Positions 51,205-59,349 of a stretch of DNA of 64,000 bases are shown piece after piece; position 1 is the first letter of the stretch, and each line of letters starts with the position of its first letter. The notes beneath the pieces are model-generated. The model was not told the DNA's origin. It did no database searches and saw nothing but the letters and a program-made list of their open reading frames with translations. The DNA is from Bog-473 sp963788125 (lineage in GTDB: Bacteria > Actinomycetota > Acidimicrobiia > Acidimicrobiales > RAAP-2). The position numbers and the translations under genes are program-made. The DNA is taken from contig CAWBFN010000002.1 in NCBI GenBank assembly GCA_963788125.1, positions 434,001 to 498,000 of the forward strand, given 5' to 3'.

Positions 51205-53649
51205 TCACAGGTACTCCCGCTTGCGCATTCCGGCGAGGACGAACCATCCCCAGAGGGGCGGTAGGTAGGAGGTGAACATGCGCTGCACGAACGTGGCGGC
51301 GACGGCTTCGGTCTCGGGGATACCGGCCGCCGTCAGGCCGAGGATCATCCCGGCCTCCACCACCCCCATGCCACCCGGCACCGGTGAGACGCCGCCCACC
51401 ATGGATGCCAGGGTGATGACGATGAAGATGGTGGCCAGGGAGAGGTGCTGTCCGAAGGCGTGCAGCGCCGCCCCGAGGGCCAGCGCCACCATGAGCTGAC
51501 CCGACAACGCACCCCCGAACAGCTCCACCAGCTTGGCCGGCCGGGCGGCCAGGAGCTTCAGGTCCGCCCAGATCTGGTGCAGCTTGGGACGGGCCTTGTC
51601 CGCCGCCAGCCGTCGCAGCCGGGGGATGGCCAGGGCCACGCCGATCAGGACGATCACCAGGACGAGGATGGCCAGGATGAGCCAGATGGCCTTGCCGTGG
51701 TTCCCCGAGAGGTCCTGCCCGTCGTCGGAGAAGTCCATGTCGCCCCAGGCCAGCGGGAGGGAGATGAGAAAGAGGGCGCCCTTCATAATCCAGCTGGTCG
51801 TGCTCACGAGGGCGCCGGAGGTCACCGCCTGGGTGGCATCGAAGCCCTGCTGCTGGAAGAACCGCACCCGGGTGCCGAACGTGGCGGGGGTGCCCCCGGC
51901 GAGGGAGGTGAAGGCGTTGGCGAACTCCAGCGCGACCACCCGACCGTAGGGAAGCACCGATTGCACGGTGCCGATCTCCGAGAGCGCCGTCGATGGGTAG
52001 GCCAGCTGGGCCAGTACGGCGGTCGCGGCCACCCAACCCCATGCGGCTCCTTTGATGGTGTCGAACGACTCGCCGACCTTGATCAGGACGAGGATGAGCG
52101 CCCACCCGCCGATGAGGGTGCCGATGGTCATCACGATGGTTCCCCAACTCACCCGCTTCGGCTCGGCCAGCTTGGGCAGGTCGATGTCAAAGGCCTTCGC
52201 CGTCTCGGTGCGCACGTCCTCGAGCAGTTGTTTGCGACCCTTCAGCGCCGTCGACACGGCGCGGTCCAGGCTGGCCCGCCGCAGGTGGGGTAGCGCGGCT
52301 GCGACCGCCGCCTTGGGGAGGATGCGCTTGGCGGCGGCGGCGGTCCGTTCCGGTCCGACGATGAGCCCGACGGCGGCGAGGGCGCCGGCCAGGTCAGTGT
52401 CCAGGCGCTCGTCGGCCGGGCCGGTGGAGGCCGTTCGAAAGTCGACCAGCGAGACGGTGGTGCCGGCCGGATCCACCACGATCGTCTCCCCGCTGAGCGC
52501 GCTGTGGGCGATCCGGGCCTGGCGCAGGACGAGCACGGTGCGGAACAGGGTGTCCAGTAGTTGGTCGCTGAGGGAGGCATTGTCGAGCTCGGACAGCCGG
52601 ACCCCCGGTGGTGGTCGGACGACGAGTGCGGCATCCCGGCTCGGCCCACCGATCCCGGCGACCAGGACGCCCGTGGTGGACACGCCGGCCCGCTCGGCCA
52701 GCAGGGTCATGTAGGCCTCGTGCTCTACCTGCTGGATCCGGGAGAACGACAGAGCCGGGCCTGAGTCGCGGTAGAAGAGGAACCGGCCGATCTTGGCGAG
52801 CAACTGGGCGTCGGCGGCGTCGCGGCCGTAGAGGGACACCGCCACCGGTTCTCCGGTGAGGTCGATGCCGGTGTAGCGGGCCACGCCCCAGACCTGCCGG
52901 TCCGCAGGCGACATGGTGCTGACCGGCACACCGAGGTCGTCCAGTACCACGGCCAGCTCCTCCCCCGAGGGAAGGCCGAGGGGCGATCCGAGGATGAGGT
53001 GGACGAGGGCGGCCGTCCCCCAGCCGAGGGCGACGCTGGCCGCCACGTTCACCGGAAGGCCGTCCCCGGCCACCACCGTGGCCACGGCGGCCAACCAGAT
53101 GATCAACTCCACCAGCCGCTGCACCGTGCGCGACAGGTAGGGCAGGGCCATGATGCCTACCGCCACCGCCGCGGCGATGATGAACACCGGGTAGTCGAGG
53201 TTGTAGCCCGCCAGCGATGCGTCGTGCGGACGGCCACCGGTCCTGCCGAAGGCGAGCCACATGAGGGCCGACAGTGCGCACGCTGCCCCCAGGGCGAGCG
53301 CCAGGTCGCGGACGATGACCCAGCGGTGGGACAGGAAGGCCACCGCCGCCAGGATCACGATGAGGCCGAACGATCCGAGGAGGTAGATGGTGGTCACCAA
53401 CCAACGGACACCATCGGGCGGCGGGCTGACGAAGTGCAGGATCGTGTGCTCCTCGGGCGGATCGAGGTGAGTGATGGCCAACCCGATCAGAACGACGACC
53501 GTCGCGATTCCCAGACGGAACCCATCCGATCCCCGCCGGCGCCGGACCCCGTCTCCTTCGGGGGCAAAGACGATGGCGCGCCAAGGCCGGCGGGGGATGG
53601 GCTCTTGGAGTGGGGTTCCGCTCTCGAGGGTTCCGGGCTCGACGCTCAT
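51205..53649 (-). CDS. Lysylphosphatidylglycerol synthase TM-like flippase with pseudokinase-like domain
   Basis: This 814-residue membrane protein has three parts. Residues about 45-230 are membrane helices (LGIATVVVLIGLAITHL, LIVILAAVAFL). Residues about 260-480 look like a protein-kinase fold: Glu in QQVEHEAYMTLLAERAGV, a catalytic-loop equivalent ARIAHSALSGETIVVD in which the HRD aspartate is lost, and VDFRTAS in place of DFG. Residues about 510-810 form the LPG_synthase_TM/flippase-like region with GGTPATFGTRVRFFQQQG and GGVSPVPGGMGVVEAGM. Such proteins are thought to move lipids across membranes. The gene stands alone between a P450 and the GAF-ANTAR gene. Confidence 0.8.
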   Translation of the reverse strand: MSVEPGTLESGTPLQEPIPRRPWRAIVFAPEGDGVRRRRGSDGFRLGIATVVVLIGLAITHLDPPEEHTILHFVSPPPDGVRWLVTTIYLLGSFGLIVILAAVAFLSHRWVIVRDLALALGAACALSALMWLAFGRTGGRPHDASLAGYNLDYPVFIIAAAVAVGIMALPYLSRTVQRLVELIIWLAAVATVVAGDGLPVNVAASVALGWGTAALVHLILGSPLGLPSGEELAVVLDDLGVPVSTMSPADRQVWGVARYTGIDLTGEPVAVSLYGRDAADAQLLAKIGRFLFYRDSGPALSFSRIQQVEHEAYMTLLAERAGVSTTGVLVAGIGGPSRDAALVVRPPPGVRLSELDNASLSDQLLDTLFRTVLVLRQARIAHSALSGETIVVDPAGTTVSLVDFRTASTGPADERLDTDLAGALAAVGLIVGPERTAAAAKRILPKAAVAAALPHLRRASLDRAVSTALKGRKQLLEDVRTETAKAFDIDLPKLAEPKRVSWGTIVMTIGTLIGGWALILVLIKVGESFDTIKGAAWGWVAATAVLAQLAYPSTALSEIGTVQSVLPYGRVVALEFANAFTSLAGGTPATFGTRVRFFQQQGFDATQAVTSGALVSTTSWIMKGALFLISLPLAWGDMDFSDDGQDLSGNHGKAIWLILAILVLVIVLIGVALAIPRLRRLAADKARPKLHQIWADLKLLAARPAKLVELFGGALSGQLMVALALGAALHAFGQHLSLATIFIVITLASMVGGVSPVPGGMGVVEAGMILGLTAAGIPETEAVAATFVQRMFTSYLPPLWGWFVLAGMRKREYL

Positions 53650-53785
53650 GCAGGTGAGAGGTTACGGCCCGGTGACGTCCGCAGTGAGGGAGGACCTCAA
53701 AGCGAGGCATGACGCTATCCTCCACCCCCGTCAGTAAGAGCCCGAGTTCGGCGATGTCAAAGGTAGAAGCTGAACTGCCGGCACT

Positions 53786-54589
53786 TCATGAAGGACCTTC
53801 CCTGGAGCGGGGGTCGGTCCGCCCGTCTCCACGATCGCGGGAATGGCGCTGGCCGGTGTCGGGGTCCTCACCCGTGTCGATCAGGTTCTGGGCTACCTCG
53901 CGCAGCTTGAGGTTGAGGTGTTGGGAGGCGCGGCGCAAGACGTCGAACGACTGGTCTGCGGTGATGCGCTCTCGCTCCATGAGGATCCCCATGGCCGCGC
54001 CGATCGTCTCGCGGCTCGACAGGGCGGCCTGGAGGTTGGTCGCTCGACGTTCCTCGTCCTCATGGGAGTAGGCAACTGAGAGTGCAAGGCCGGCCAACGA
54101 CGCCAGAAGAGCAGCTTTCGATCGGTCGATGACGCCGAAGGCCGCAGGGTAACGGGCATAGAGATTGAGCGCTGCAGGTTGAGAGTTTGCGACCAACGGA
54201 AGCGCCAGCACGCTGCGAATCCCTGCCGCTGCCGCGGGCGGAGCGAAGTGGAGCCAGCGAAGGTCACGATCCAGATCGTCAGCGTAGAAGATGAGCCGAT
54301 GGGCAATGGCGTAGAGACAGGGTCCTTCGCCGGTCTGTTGTTGTAAGGCATCGATGTCGACAACAATCCGATCGGTATGCACTGGGGTGGTGATCACGTC
54401 ACCGTCAGTGAGAAAGAGGCCGGCGAAGTCACATCCTTCGATGGTCGCCACAGCCAGATCGACCACGCTGGCCAAGGTTTCGGTGACACTCCCTGCCGAG
54501 AACAGAATCTGAGCGGTTTCAGAGAAGCTGAGGGCTAACTCGGAAAAGGAGTCCCGGTCAATGGTGGATGGCCCTTCGTCGATATCCAT
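53786..54589 (-). CDS. GAF-ANTAR transcription antitermination regulator
   Basis: This 267-residue protein has a GAF sensor (about 30-170, DFAGLFLTDGDVITTPVHTD to RSVLALPL) and a C-terminal ANTAR domain (about 185-245: LSSRETIGAAMGILMERERITADQSFDVLRRASQHLN). ANTAR binds paired hairpins in nascent RNA to prevent termination, controlled by the GAF domain or a partner kinase. The 20 residues after the ANTAR domain are charged and disordered. It is the last of three signalling genes on this strand, with about 50 bases to the EAL gene. Confidence 0.9.
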   Translation of the reverse strand: MDIDEGPSTIDRDSFSELALSFSETAQILFSAGSVTETLASVVDLAVATIEGCDFAGLFLTDGDVITTPVHTDRIVVDIDALQQQTGEGPCLYAIAHRLIFYADDLDRDLRWLHFAPPAAAAGIRSVLALPLVANSQPAALNLYARYPAAFGVIDRSKAALLASLAGLALSVAYSHEDEERRATNLQAALSSRETIGAAMGILMERERITADQSFDVLRRASQHLNLKLREVAQNLIDTGEDPDTGQRHSRDRGDGRTDPRSREGPS

Positions 54590-54640
54590 AGAGTTGCTTC
54601 CTATGCGACCCTCTCCGTTCCAGGAGCGAGCATGGGGGGT

Positions 54641-55801
54641 CTAGGACAGAATTTCGCTTAATTCGATCGGTGCGGGGCGGCCGAGATGAAAGCCTTGTCC
54701 AAAGTCGACTCCTTCTTTGCGCAAAAAATCCCATGTCTCTTGGTCTTCGACACCTTCGGCAACGGTATCGAGAGAGAACGCCTTCGCCATGCTGACAATG
54801 GCGCGTACCAGGTGCTGGTTGGCCTTGTTGGTCAAAATGTCGCGCACGAATTCCACGTCGATCTTCAGATGCTGGACAAAGAGCCTCTTCAAATAGGTAA
54901 AACTGCCGAAACCGGTGCCGAAGTCGTCGAGGGAGACACCGCAACCGAGATCGGCCAGACCCTTGGTGAACTGCACACCCACCTCGATATCGCCCATAAG
55001 GGCGGTCTCGGTGATCTCGAAGGTCACGTAGGTCGGATCGGCACCGGTCGCTCTCAGCTCACTCTCGATCAGGGGAAGTATGTCCAGGCTGCCAGCGGTG
55101 GAAGCCGAGAGATTTGCCTCAACCCTTCGCCCACCAGCGGCGAGACGGATGGCTTGGATAGCAGCCCAACGGTCGATTTCGGTGATCAGGCCGTACTTCT
55201 CGGCGACAGGCAGGAAGGCACCCGGCAAGATGATCTCACCGGTCCGGCTCATCATGCGGAGCAAGAGCTCCTCTCCGGCCACTTCTCCGGAGGCCGCGAT
55301 GATGGGTTGTGAGTACAGCACCATGCGGTCCTCGTCGAGGGCGTCGCGGATGCGCCCGAGCCAGCTGAGGGCCGCCAGGTCGCGCTGAACTCTACCGAGT
55401 TCGGAGCGTTCCTCGGTGATGTCGTGGAAGACCACGACGACACCTTCGATCTCGTCATCGCTTCGAAGTGGTGCCGATGAGAGAGATACCGGAAAGATCG
55501 ATCCGTCCTTACGGGTAAAGGCATCCGAGGTCAGTCTGATTGTCTGTCCGGTCCTACTGACCTTTGTCAGCGGGCATTCTGAGACAGGCTGCGGCGTGCC
55601 ATCCTCCTTTTGGAAGTGGATAGTCTCATGCATGGGCTTGCCGAGCAGCTCCTCTGGGTCCCAGCCAAGCATCCTTGAGGCGGCCCCATTGACGTAGGTC
55701 ACTCGACCGCGAGCATCGAGTGCGTAGAGACCCTCGGCGATGTTCGCCATCACGACGGACTGGAACTCCTCCTTACGCCTGCGATCGCTCACGTCGGTCA
55801 T
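54641..55801 (-). CDS. PAS-EAL cyclic-di-GMP phosphodiesterase
   Basis: This roughly 386-residue protein starts at the ATG at 55801; a TTG at 55846 would add 15 residues ending a PAC-like motif. One PAS domain (about 12-125, GLYALDARGRVTYVNGAASRMLGW) is followed by an EAL domain (about 140-380). EAL landmarks are VAGEELLLR (EEL variant of the EAL motif), ANLS, FEITETAL, LDDFGTGFGS, LKIDVEFVRD, AEGVE and FGQGFHLGRP. The metal and catalytic residues are present, so it should hydrolyse c-di-GMP to pGpG. No GGDEF domain is in the window. It is 24 bases after the PAS-LuxR gene. Confidence 0.88.
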   Translation of the reverse strand: MTDVSDRRRKEEFQSVVMANIAEGLYALDARGRVTYVNGAASRMLGWDPEELLGKPMHETIHFQKEDGTPQPVSECPLTKVSRTGQTIRLTSDAFTRKDGSIFPVSLSSAPLRSDDEIEGVVVVFHDITEERSELGRVQRDLAALSWLGRIRDALDEDRMVLYSQPIIAASGEVAGEELLLRMMSRTGEIILPGAFLPVAEKYGLITEIDRWAAIQAIRLAAGGRRVEANLSASTAGSLDILPLIESELRATGADPTYVTFEITETALMGDIEVGVQFTKGLADLGCGVSLDDFGTGFGSFTYLKRLFVQHLKIDVEFVRDILTNKANQHLVRAIVSMAKAFSLDTVAEGVEDQETWDFLRKEGVDFGQGFHLGRPAPIELSEILS

Positions 55802-55839
55802 TGACGTGCAACATAGCCAACCGGTCGAGCCGTTTGGCC

Positions 55840-55861
55840 TAGACAACAGTCCTATTGTCTA
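55840..55861. repeat. Inverted repeat between the PAS-EAL and PAS-LuxR genes
   Basis: TAGACAA (55840-55846) and TTGTCTA (55855-55861) are perfect 7-base arms around an 8-base spacer. They lie in the short gap between the two regulatory genes, partly overlapping the alternative TTG start of the EAL gene. The site could be an operator for the upstream LuxR protein. Confidence 0.45.
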
Positions 55862-55870
55862 AACGAATAT

Positions 55871-56869
55871 CTAGGTGAGCCCGTCGGGAGCCCTGAGGAT
55901 CTTCGCCAGTAGTTGAGTTTGGGAATGAACACCGAATTTCTTGTAAATGGCGGCGAGGTGGTTCCGCACTGTGCTGGGGCTCAGGTAAAGGGCGGCCGCA
56001 ATGTCTTCCACTCTTTCGCCGCGCACGAGCCGGTTGAGAATCTCCCACTGTCGCGTTGAGAGATTCCCTGACGGCATGTGCGAACGTAGCTGGTCCATAC
56101 CGTCAAGCACATCCCCACCCAGAACAGCGAGTTGCCGGTGGAGCTCCGAGGTCAGCTCAAGGCCGAACTCAGACATGGCGGCGATAGCCAGACCAAGACG
56201 AGGGGGTGAGTGTTGACACATCGCCACAACCATGCACCACACATCTCGCCAATTGGCATCGCCATCACGAACGTGCATCCGCAGCGTTGCTTTGCTTTCA
56301 TCAGCCGCGACTCGGGCGACAGCCGCAAGGAAATTCTGGACGTCGGCGGCCTGAAACAGGCCCAAGAGGGAGGAACCCTTGAGGTCCGCAGGGCTGCGCC
56401 CGAGTATTCGCTCGATGTCGCTACTGACGAGTTCAATCGTCCAGTCATGGTCGGTCACGATGCCCGAGATTGCGATGCTGGGATCAAAGAGCGGCCAAGG
56501 AACAGCCGCGGCGCCACACTCGATGATGGCAAGACCGAAGCTGCCAGCATCTGTGGTCGTGAGGCGCACCCACACATTCGCCTCGAACTCCGTGCCGTCT
56601 GCCTTGCGAAAATGACGGAGTGCCCTATAGCCGTGTATCGCTCCCGCCGCGAGCTGTGCCCGCGCTGCTTCCACTTTGGGCTGGTCGACCGGGCTCAGAA
56701 TCTCGAAGAGGGGGACACCGTCTAACGAATTGGGGGCCCAGCCGAGAAGCTCGCAAGCAGCCTCGTTCGCCCCAAGAATGATCAGGTCATCGGGATCGAA
56801 GGCTATGAGAGGATACCGGCTCTGGTTCAGGGCCCTAGCGACTACAGACGGCGTTGGTCCGCTTGTCAT
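55871..56869 (-). CDS. PAS domain LuxR family regulator
   Basis: This 332-residue protein starts at the ATG at 56869 with AGAGGTGG upstream. Two PAS-type regions (about 10-125: YPLIAFDPDDLIILGANEAACELLGW; and about 145-255: TIELVSSDIERILGRSPADLKG) are followed by a C-terminal LuxR helix-turn-helix at about 270-328 (LSTRQWEILNRLVRGE, YLSPSTVRNHLAAIYKKFGV). It has no receiver domain, so it probably senses a ligand or redox state directly. It precedes the PAS-EAL gene by 24 bases, linking a transcription factor to c-di-GMP turnover. Confidence 0.87.
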   Translation of the reverse strand: MTSGPTPSVVARALNQSRYPLIAFDPDDLIILGANEAACELLGWAPNSLDGVPLFEILSPVDQPKVEAARAQLAAGAIHGYRALRHFRKADGTEFEANVWVRLTTTDAGSFGLAIIECGAAAVPWPLFDPSIAISGIVTDHDWTIELVSSDIERILGRSPADLKGSSLLGLFQAADVQNFLAAVARVAADESKATLRMHVRDGDANWRDVWCMVVAMCQHSPPRLGLAIAAMSEFGLELTSELHRQLAVLGGDVLDGMDQLRSHMPSGNLSTRQWEILNRLVRGERVEDIAAALYLSPSTVRNHLAAIYKKFGVHSQTQLLAKILRAPDGLT

Positions 56870-57258
56870 CGCAACCACCTCTCGTCGAGCGCCGTCAGCG
56901 AATCTCACGCCCAGTATCCCGGAACATCCGCACTCAGAGAGATTCTTGACGGAGAGAGATTCTTGACGGAGATCGATGACGGTATGCGGCCCTGGCGTAT
57001 TCAGCCGCCCTTTCGCCGTGGTGACAGAGGAGCGGTCGCCACCATGTTCCCCCCACCGTGCTCTCCGCTGGGGGGCATGGTCGCGGCCGCGACGATAGCA
57101 CCGAGCAACGAGGGCGGCCGCAGCTGTCTTCGTGCCTCCCAGGAGGAGGACTACCGCCAATTATTTACAAATCCCTGAGCCGAACATCCCGCGTATCGGC
57201 GACCGTCGGGGCCAGGGAAAACGAGCCGAAACGGCCATGGCGGCGAGGGCTTATGGAG
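56870..57258. other. Non-coding stretch between PAS-LuxR gene and tRNA-Ile
   Basis: No supported gene. It contains a perfect 17-base tandem duplication (agagagattcttgacgg, 56936-56969) just upstream of the regulator gene, and an inverted repeat CCCCCCA (57049-57055)/TGGGGGG (57069-57075) with a 13-base loop. An AT-rich patch near 57160-57170 might be a promoter. Short open frames here show no family signal. Confidence 0.55.
56936..56969. repeat. 17-base tandem duplication upstream of PAS-LuxR gene
   Basis: agagagattcttgacgg is repeated exactly, at 56936-56952 and 56953-56969. It ends about 100 bases upstream of the regulator start and contains TTGACGG, which resembles a -35 element on the plus strand. 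The duplication is perfect, suggesting recent origin. Confidence 0.85.
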
Positions 57259-57332
57259 TGGGGCTAGCAAGAATCGAACTTGCGACCTCAGCATTATCAG
57301 TGCTGCGCTCTAACCGACTGAGCTATAGCCCC
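57259..57332 (-). tRNA. tRNA-Ile (GAT)
   Basis: Minus-strand reading gives GGGGCTATAGCTCAGTCGG as the 5' part and TAGCCCCA as the 3' part. The acceptor stem is GGGGCTA/TAGCCCC. The anticodon stem is CAGCA/TGCTG with loop CTGATAA (anticodon GAT), and the T-arm contains GTTCGATTC. Standard 74-nt length, CCA not encoded. Confidence 0.97.
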
Positions 57333-57554
57333 TTACAGGTAAAATCCCTGATCAAACATACTATTCACCAGATGTACCCTCTGGACCACAAGACTCCCGG
57401 CGCTCCATGTGCGACATCACATCGTGGCTGTCTTGTGACCCGTCCTGTTCATCAGGGTTTGCAAATCTACCGCGCCGGCGGCCGGTTGAGTTGCGTGAGC
57501 CTCCGGAGGTCGTGGGGCCCGTCTTTTGGCCCCGACCTCAGCAGAAGCGGATCA

Positions 57555-58865
57555 TCACCGCGGCGGAGTCGGCCGGGACACGGGAACTCGCACGATTGAG
57601 GAGTACCCCAGATAGCCATGTAGACGGAAGGGAGGTTCAAGAAGGTAGAGCGCCCCATCGAAGTAGACCGCCTGTCCTTGCACGAGCCCGTTGGTGGGCA
57701 CGTCGGTCGGATACCCAACGGCGGGGATGGTCGCAGCGACGGACTCGGTACCGGTATCGGGATCGATGGAAATGATGTATTGCGAGCCGACCGCACTCGG
57801 GAGGGACAACTGCATCGCCCAAAGGCCCTCGGCCTCGTCGCCGATCACGAAGTACGGCGTAATGGCGGCACTCGCAGTGGAGTAGACCGGCCCACGACCA
57901 CCATCGAGGTACTTTTCGGCCATCTGGTGTCCGCAGTCCCAACCGACACCTGCGCCCACCCACGCACTGGTCCCATTGGCAGTCAGCCAGCAGATCGGCA
58001 GCCCGGTATCGGCGACCACGGTAGTGGGGGCGGAAGCGCCGGAGGCCACGTACGAGAGCGCGGGTCCCGGAGAGCCTTCGATGGAGTTGGCTATCCACAC
58101 ACCTCCGTCGTCAGCGGCGAGGAGGGGCCGATACAGCTTGGGCATGGGCACGAGATCGACTACCGAGCCCGATTGGGTGGAGACCTGAAGCAGCTCAGGA
58201 CCGGACGTTGTCTCCACGTCGTAGATCCACAACCATTCGCTGCCGTAGGCCATGACCGGGCGGGTGTCGGAGTACGACCCATAGGTCATCACCACCGGTC
58301 CGACGATCACCCGCCCGGTCGTTGAACTCACTGAGCTGATCGAGACGGTTGCGTTATTCGACTGGGGGACATTGGTAGTGACCGCTTCGACAGTCTGGCC
58401 GGAGAGTCGGGGATCGTTACAACTCCCGGTGGCGATCGCTCCCGTCCTCAGCGTCTGGGGGTCGATGGATGCAGCAACACACGTCTGGGTGAGGCTGGTT
58501 GCTGTCTGAGGGGTCACGCCGCTGAGGAGCAGCCCATCGGGAGTCACCGAGATCTGGTTGAACAGGGCCGACGACGGGAGCGCCACTCCGGGTTGCCGTT
58601 GCACCGAGGAAGGCGGAGACGAGGGGGGAGCGGCTGGCGCCGAATGGTGCCGACTCTCTAGAGCATGTCGACCTCCCCCACCTCCGCTGAGGGCAAGCCC
58701 GGCTGCGAACGCGCCTGCCGTCAGACACAGCGCTGCCACGCCAACGAACCAACGACGCCGGCGTCGCCGTCGAGCCTCCTCGAAGAGCGCCTCGGGGTCG
58801 GTTGGACTCTTTGGCTTGGGATCGCCGGTCACCCGCGGTTCGGCATCCAATCGGGTGCCCGTCAT
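57555..58865 (-). CDS. Membrane-anchored protein with repetitive beta-rich exterior
   Basis: This 436-residue protein starts at the ATG at 58865 (MTGTRLDAEPRVTGD). A short charged cytoplasmic segment (EARRRRRRRW) is followed by one membrane helix (about 42-62, FVGVAALCLTAGAFAAGLAL) and a long exterior with short beta-strand repeats (for example GSEWLWIYDVETTSGPELLQVS, DDGGVWIANSIEGSPG and GDEAEGLWAMQLSLPS). The strand-turn pattern suggests a propeller-like fold, but no named family is recognised. It is divergent from a GntR regulator with only 9 bases between the start codons. Confidence 0.7.
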   Translation of the reverse strand: MTGTRLDAEPRVTGDPKPKSPTDPEALFEEARRRRRRRWFVGVAALCLTAGAFAAGLALSGGGGGRHALESRHHSAPAAPPSSPPSSVQRQPGVALPSSALFNQISVTPDGLLLSGVTPQTATSLTQTCVAASIDPQTLRTGAIATGSCNDPRLSGQTVEAVTTNVPQSNNATVSISSVSSTTGRVIVGPVVMTYGSYSDTRPVMAYGSEWLWIYDVETTSGPELLQVSTQSGSVVDLVPMPKLYRPLLAADDGGVWIANSIEGSPGPALSYVASGASAPTTVVADTGLPICWLTANGTSAWVGAGVGWDCGHQMAEKYLDGGRGPVYSTASAAITPYFVIGDEAEGLWAMQLSLPSAVGSQYIISIDPDTGTESVAATIPAVGYPTDVPTNGLVQGQAVYFDGALYLLEPPFRLHGYLGYSSIVRVPVSRPTPPR

Positions 58866-58874
58866 GGAGCTACT

Positions 58875-59234
58875 ATGGCTAGGACCATGATCTCTGTCAA
58901 CATCGACCGATCGGAATCTGTGCCATTGCACGATCAGGTGGCGGCCGAGATTCGGCGGGCCATTACCGAGGGCGAAGCCAGACCAGGCGAACGACTCCCG
59001 TTGGCGAGGGACCTTGCTGGCGAATTGGGCGTCAACAAGAACACTGTGCTCCGAGCAATGCACATGTTGCGAGATGAAGGATTGGTCGAGTTCGGCAGAG
59101 GAAGGGGCATCACTGTCTCGGGTACCGCGGAGCGAAGCGCCGTCGTCAGTCGGGTGCGGGAACTGGTCGATTTCGCTCGCCAGCACGGCTACCGCCGGGA
59201 CGAAGTCATTGAGATGATCGCCGGGCTGCCGTGA
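58875..59234 (+). CDS. GntR family regulator, YtrA subfamily
   Basis: This 119-residue protein starts at an ATG with GGAG 5 bases upstream (an ATG at 58887 is possible). The winged helix-turn-helix reads VPLHDQVAAEIRRAITEGEARPGERLPLARDLAGELGVNKNTVLRAMHMLRDEGLVEF, followed by GRGITVSG and a short C-terminal helix of about 35 residues. This is the small YtrA type, which has a reduced effector domain and usually regulates an adjacent transporter operon. Here the divergent partner is the membrane-anchored protein. Autoregulation of the shared promoter is likely (inference). Confidence 0.88.
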   Translation: MARTMISVNIDRSESVPLHDQVAAEIRRAITEGEARPGERLPLARDLAGELGVNKNTVLRAMHMLRDEGLVEFGRGRGITVSGTAERSAVVSRVRELVDFARQHGYRRDEVIEMIAGLP

Positions 59235-59349
59235 GCAGAGGTGGCGGTCGATGTCCGATCGACGATGAAAAGCTATCGGCTACCCTGCCGAAAAGGGCCG
59301 GTTGTGCTCCACGCCTGACACATCGTGACGCCGTGCGTCGCGGTCGGCC

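Noticed and set aside
57058..57267. Small plus-strand open frame before tRNA-Ile
   Set aside because: It lacks a convincing ribosome site and any family similarity; it is an open stretch in a non-coding region.
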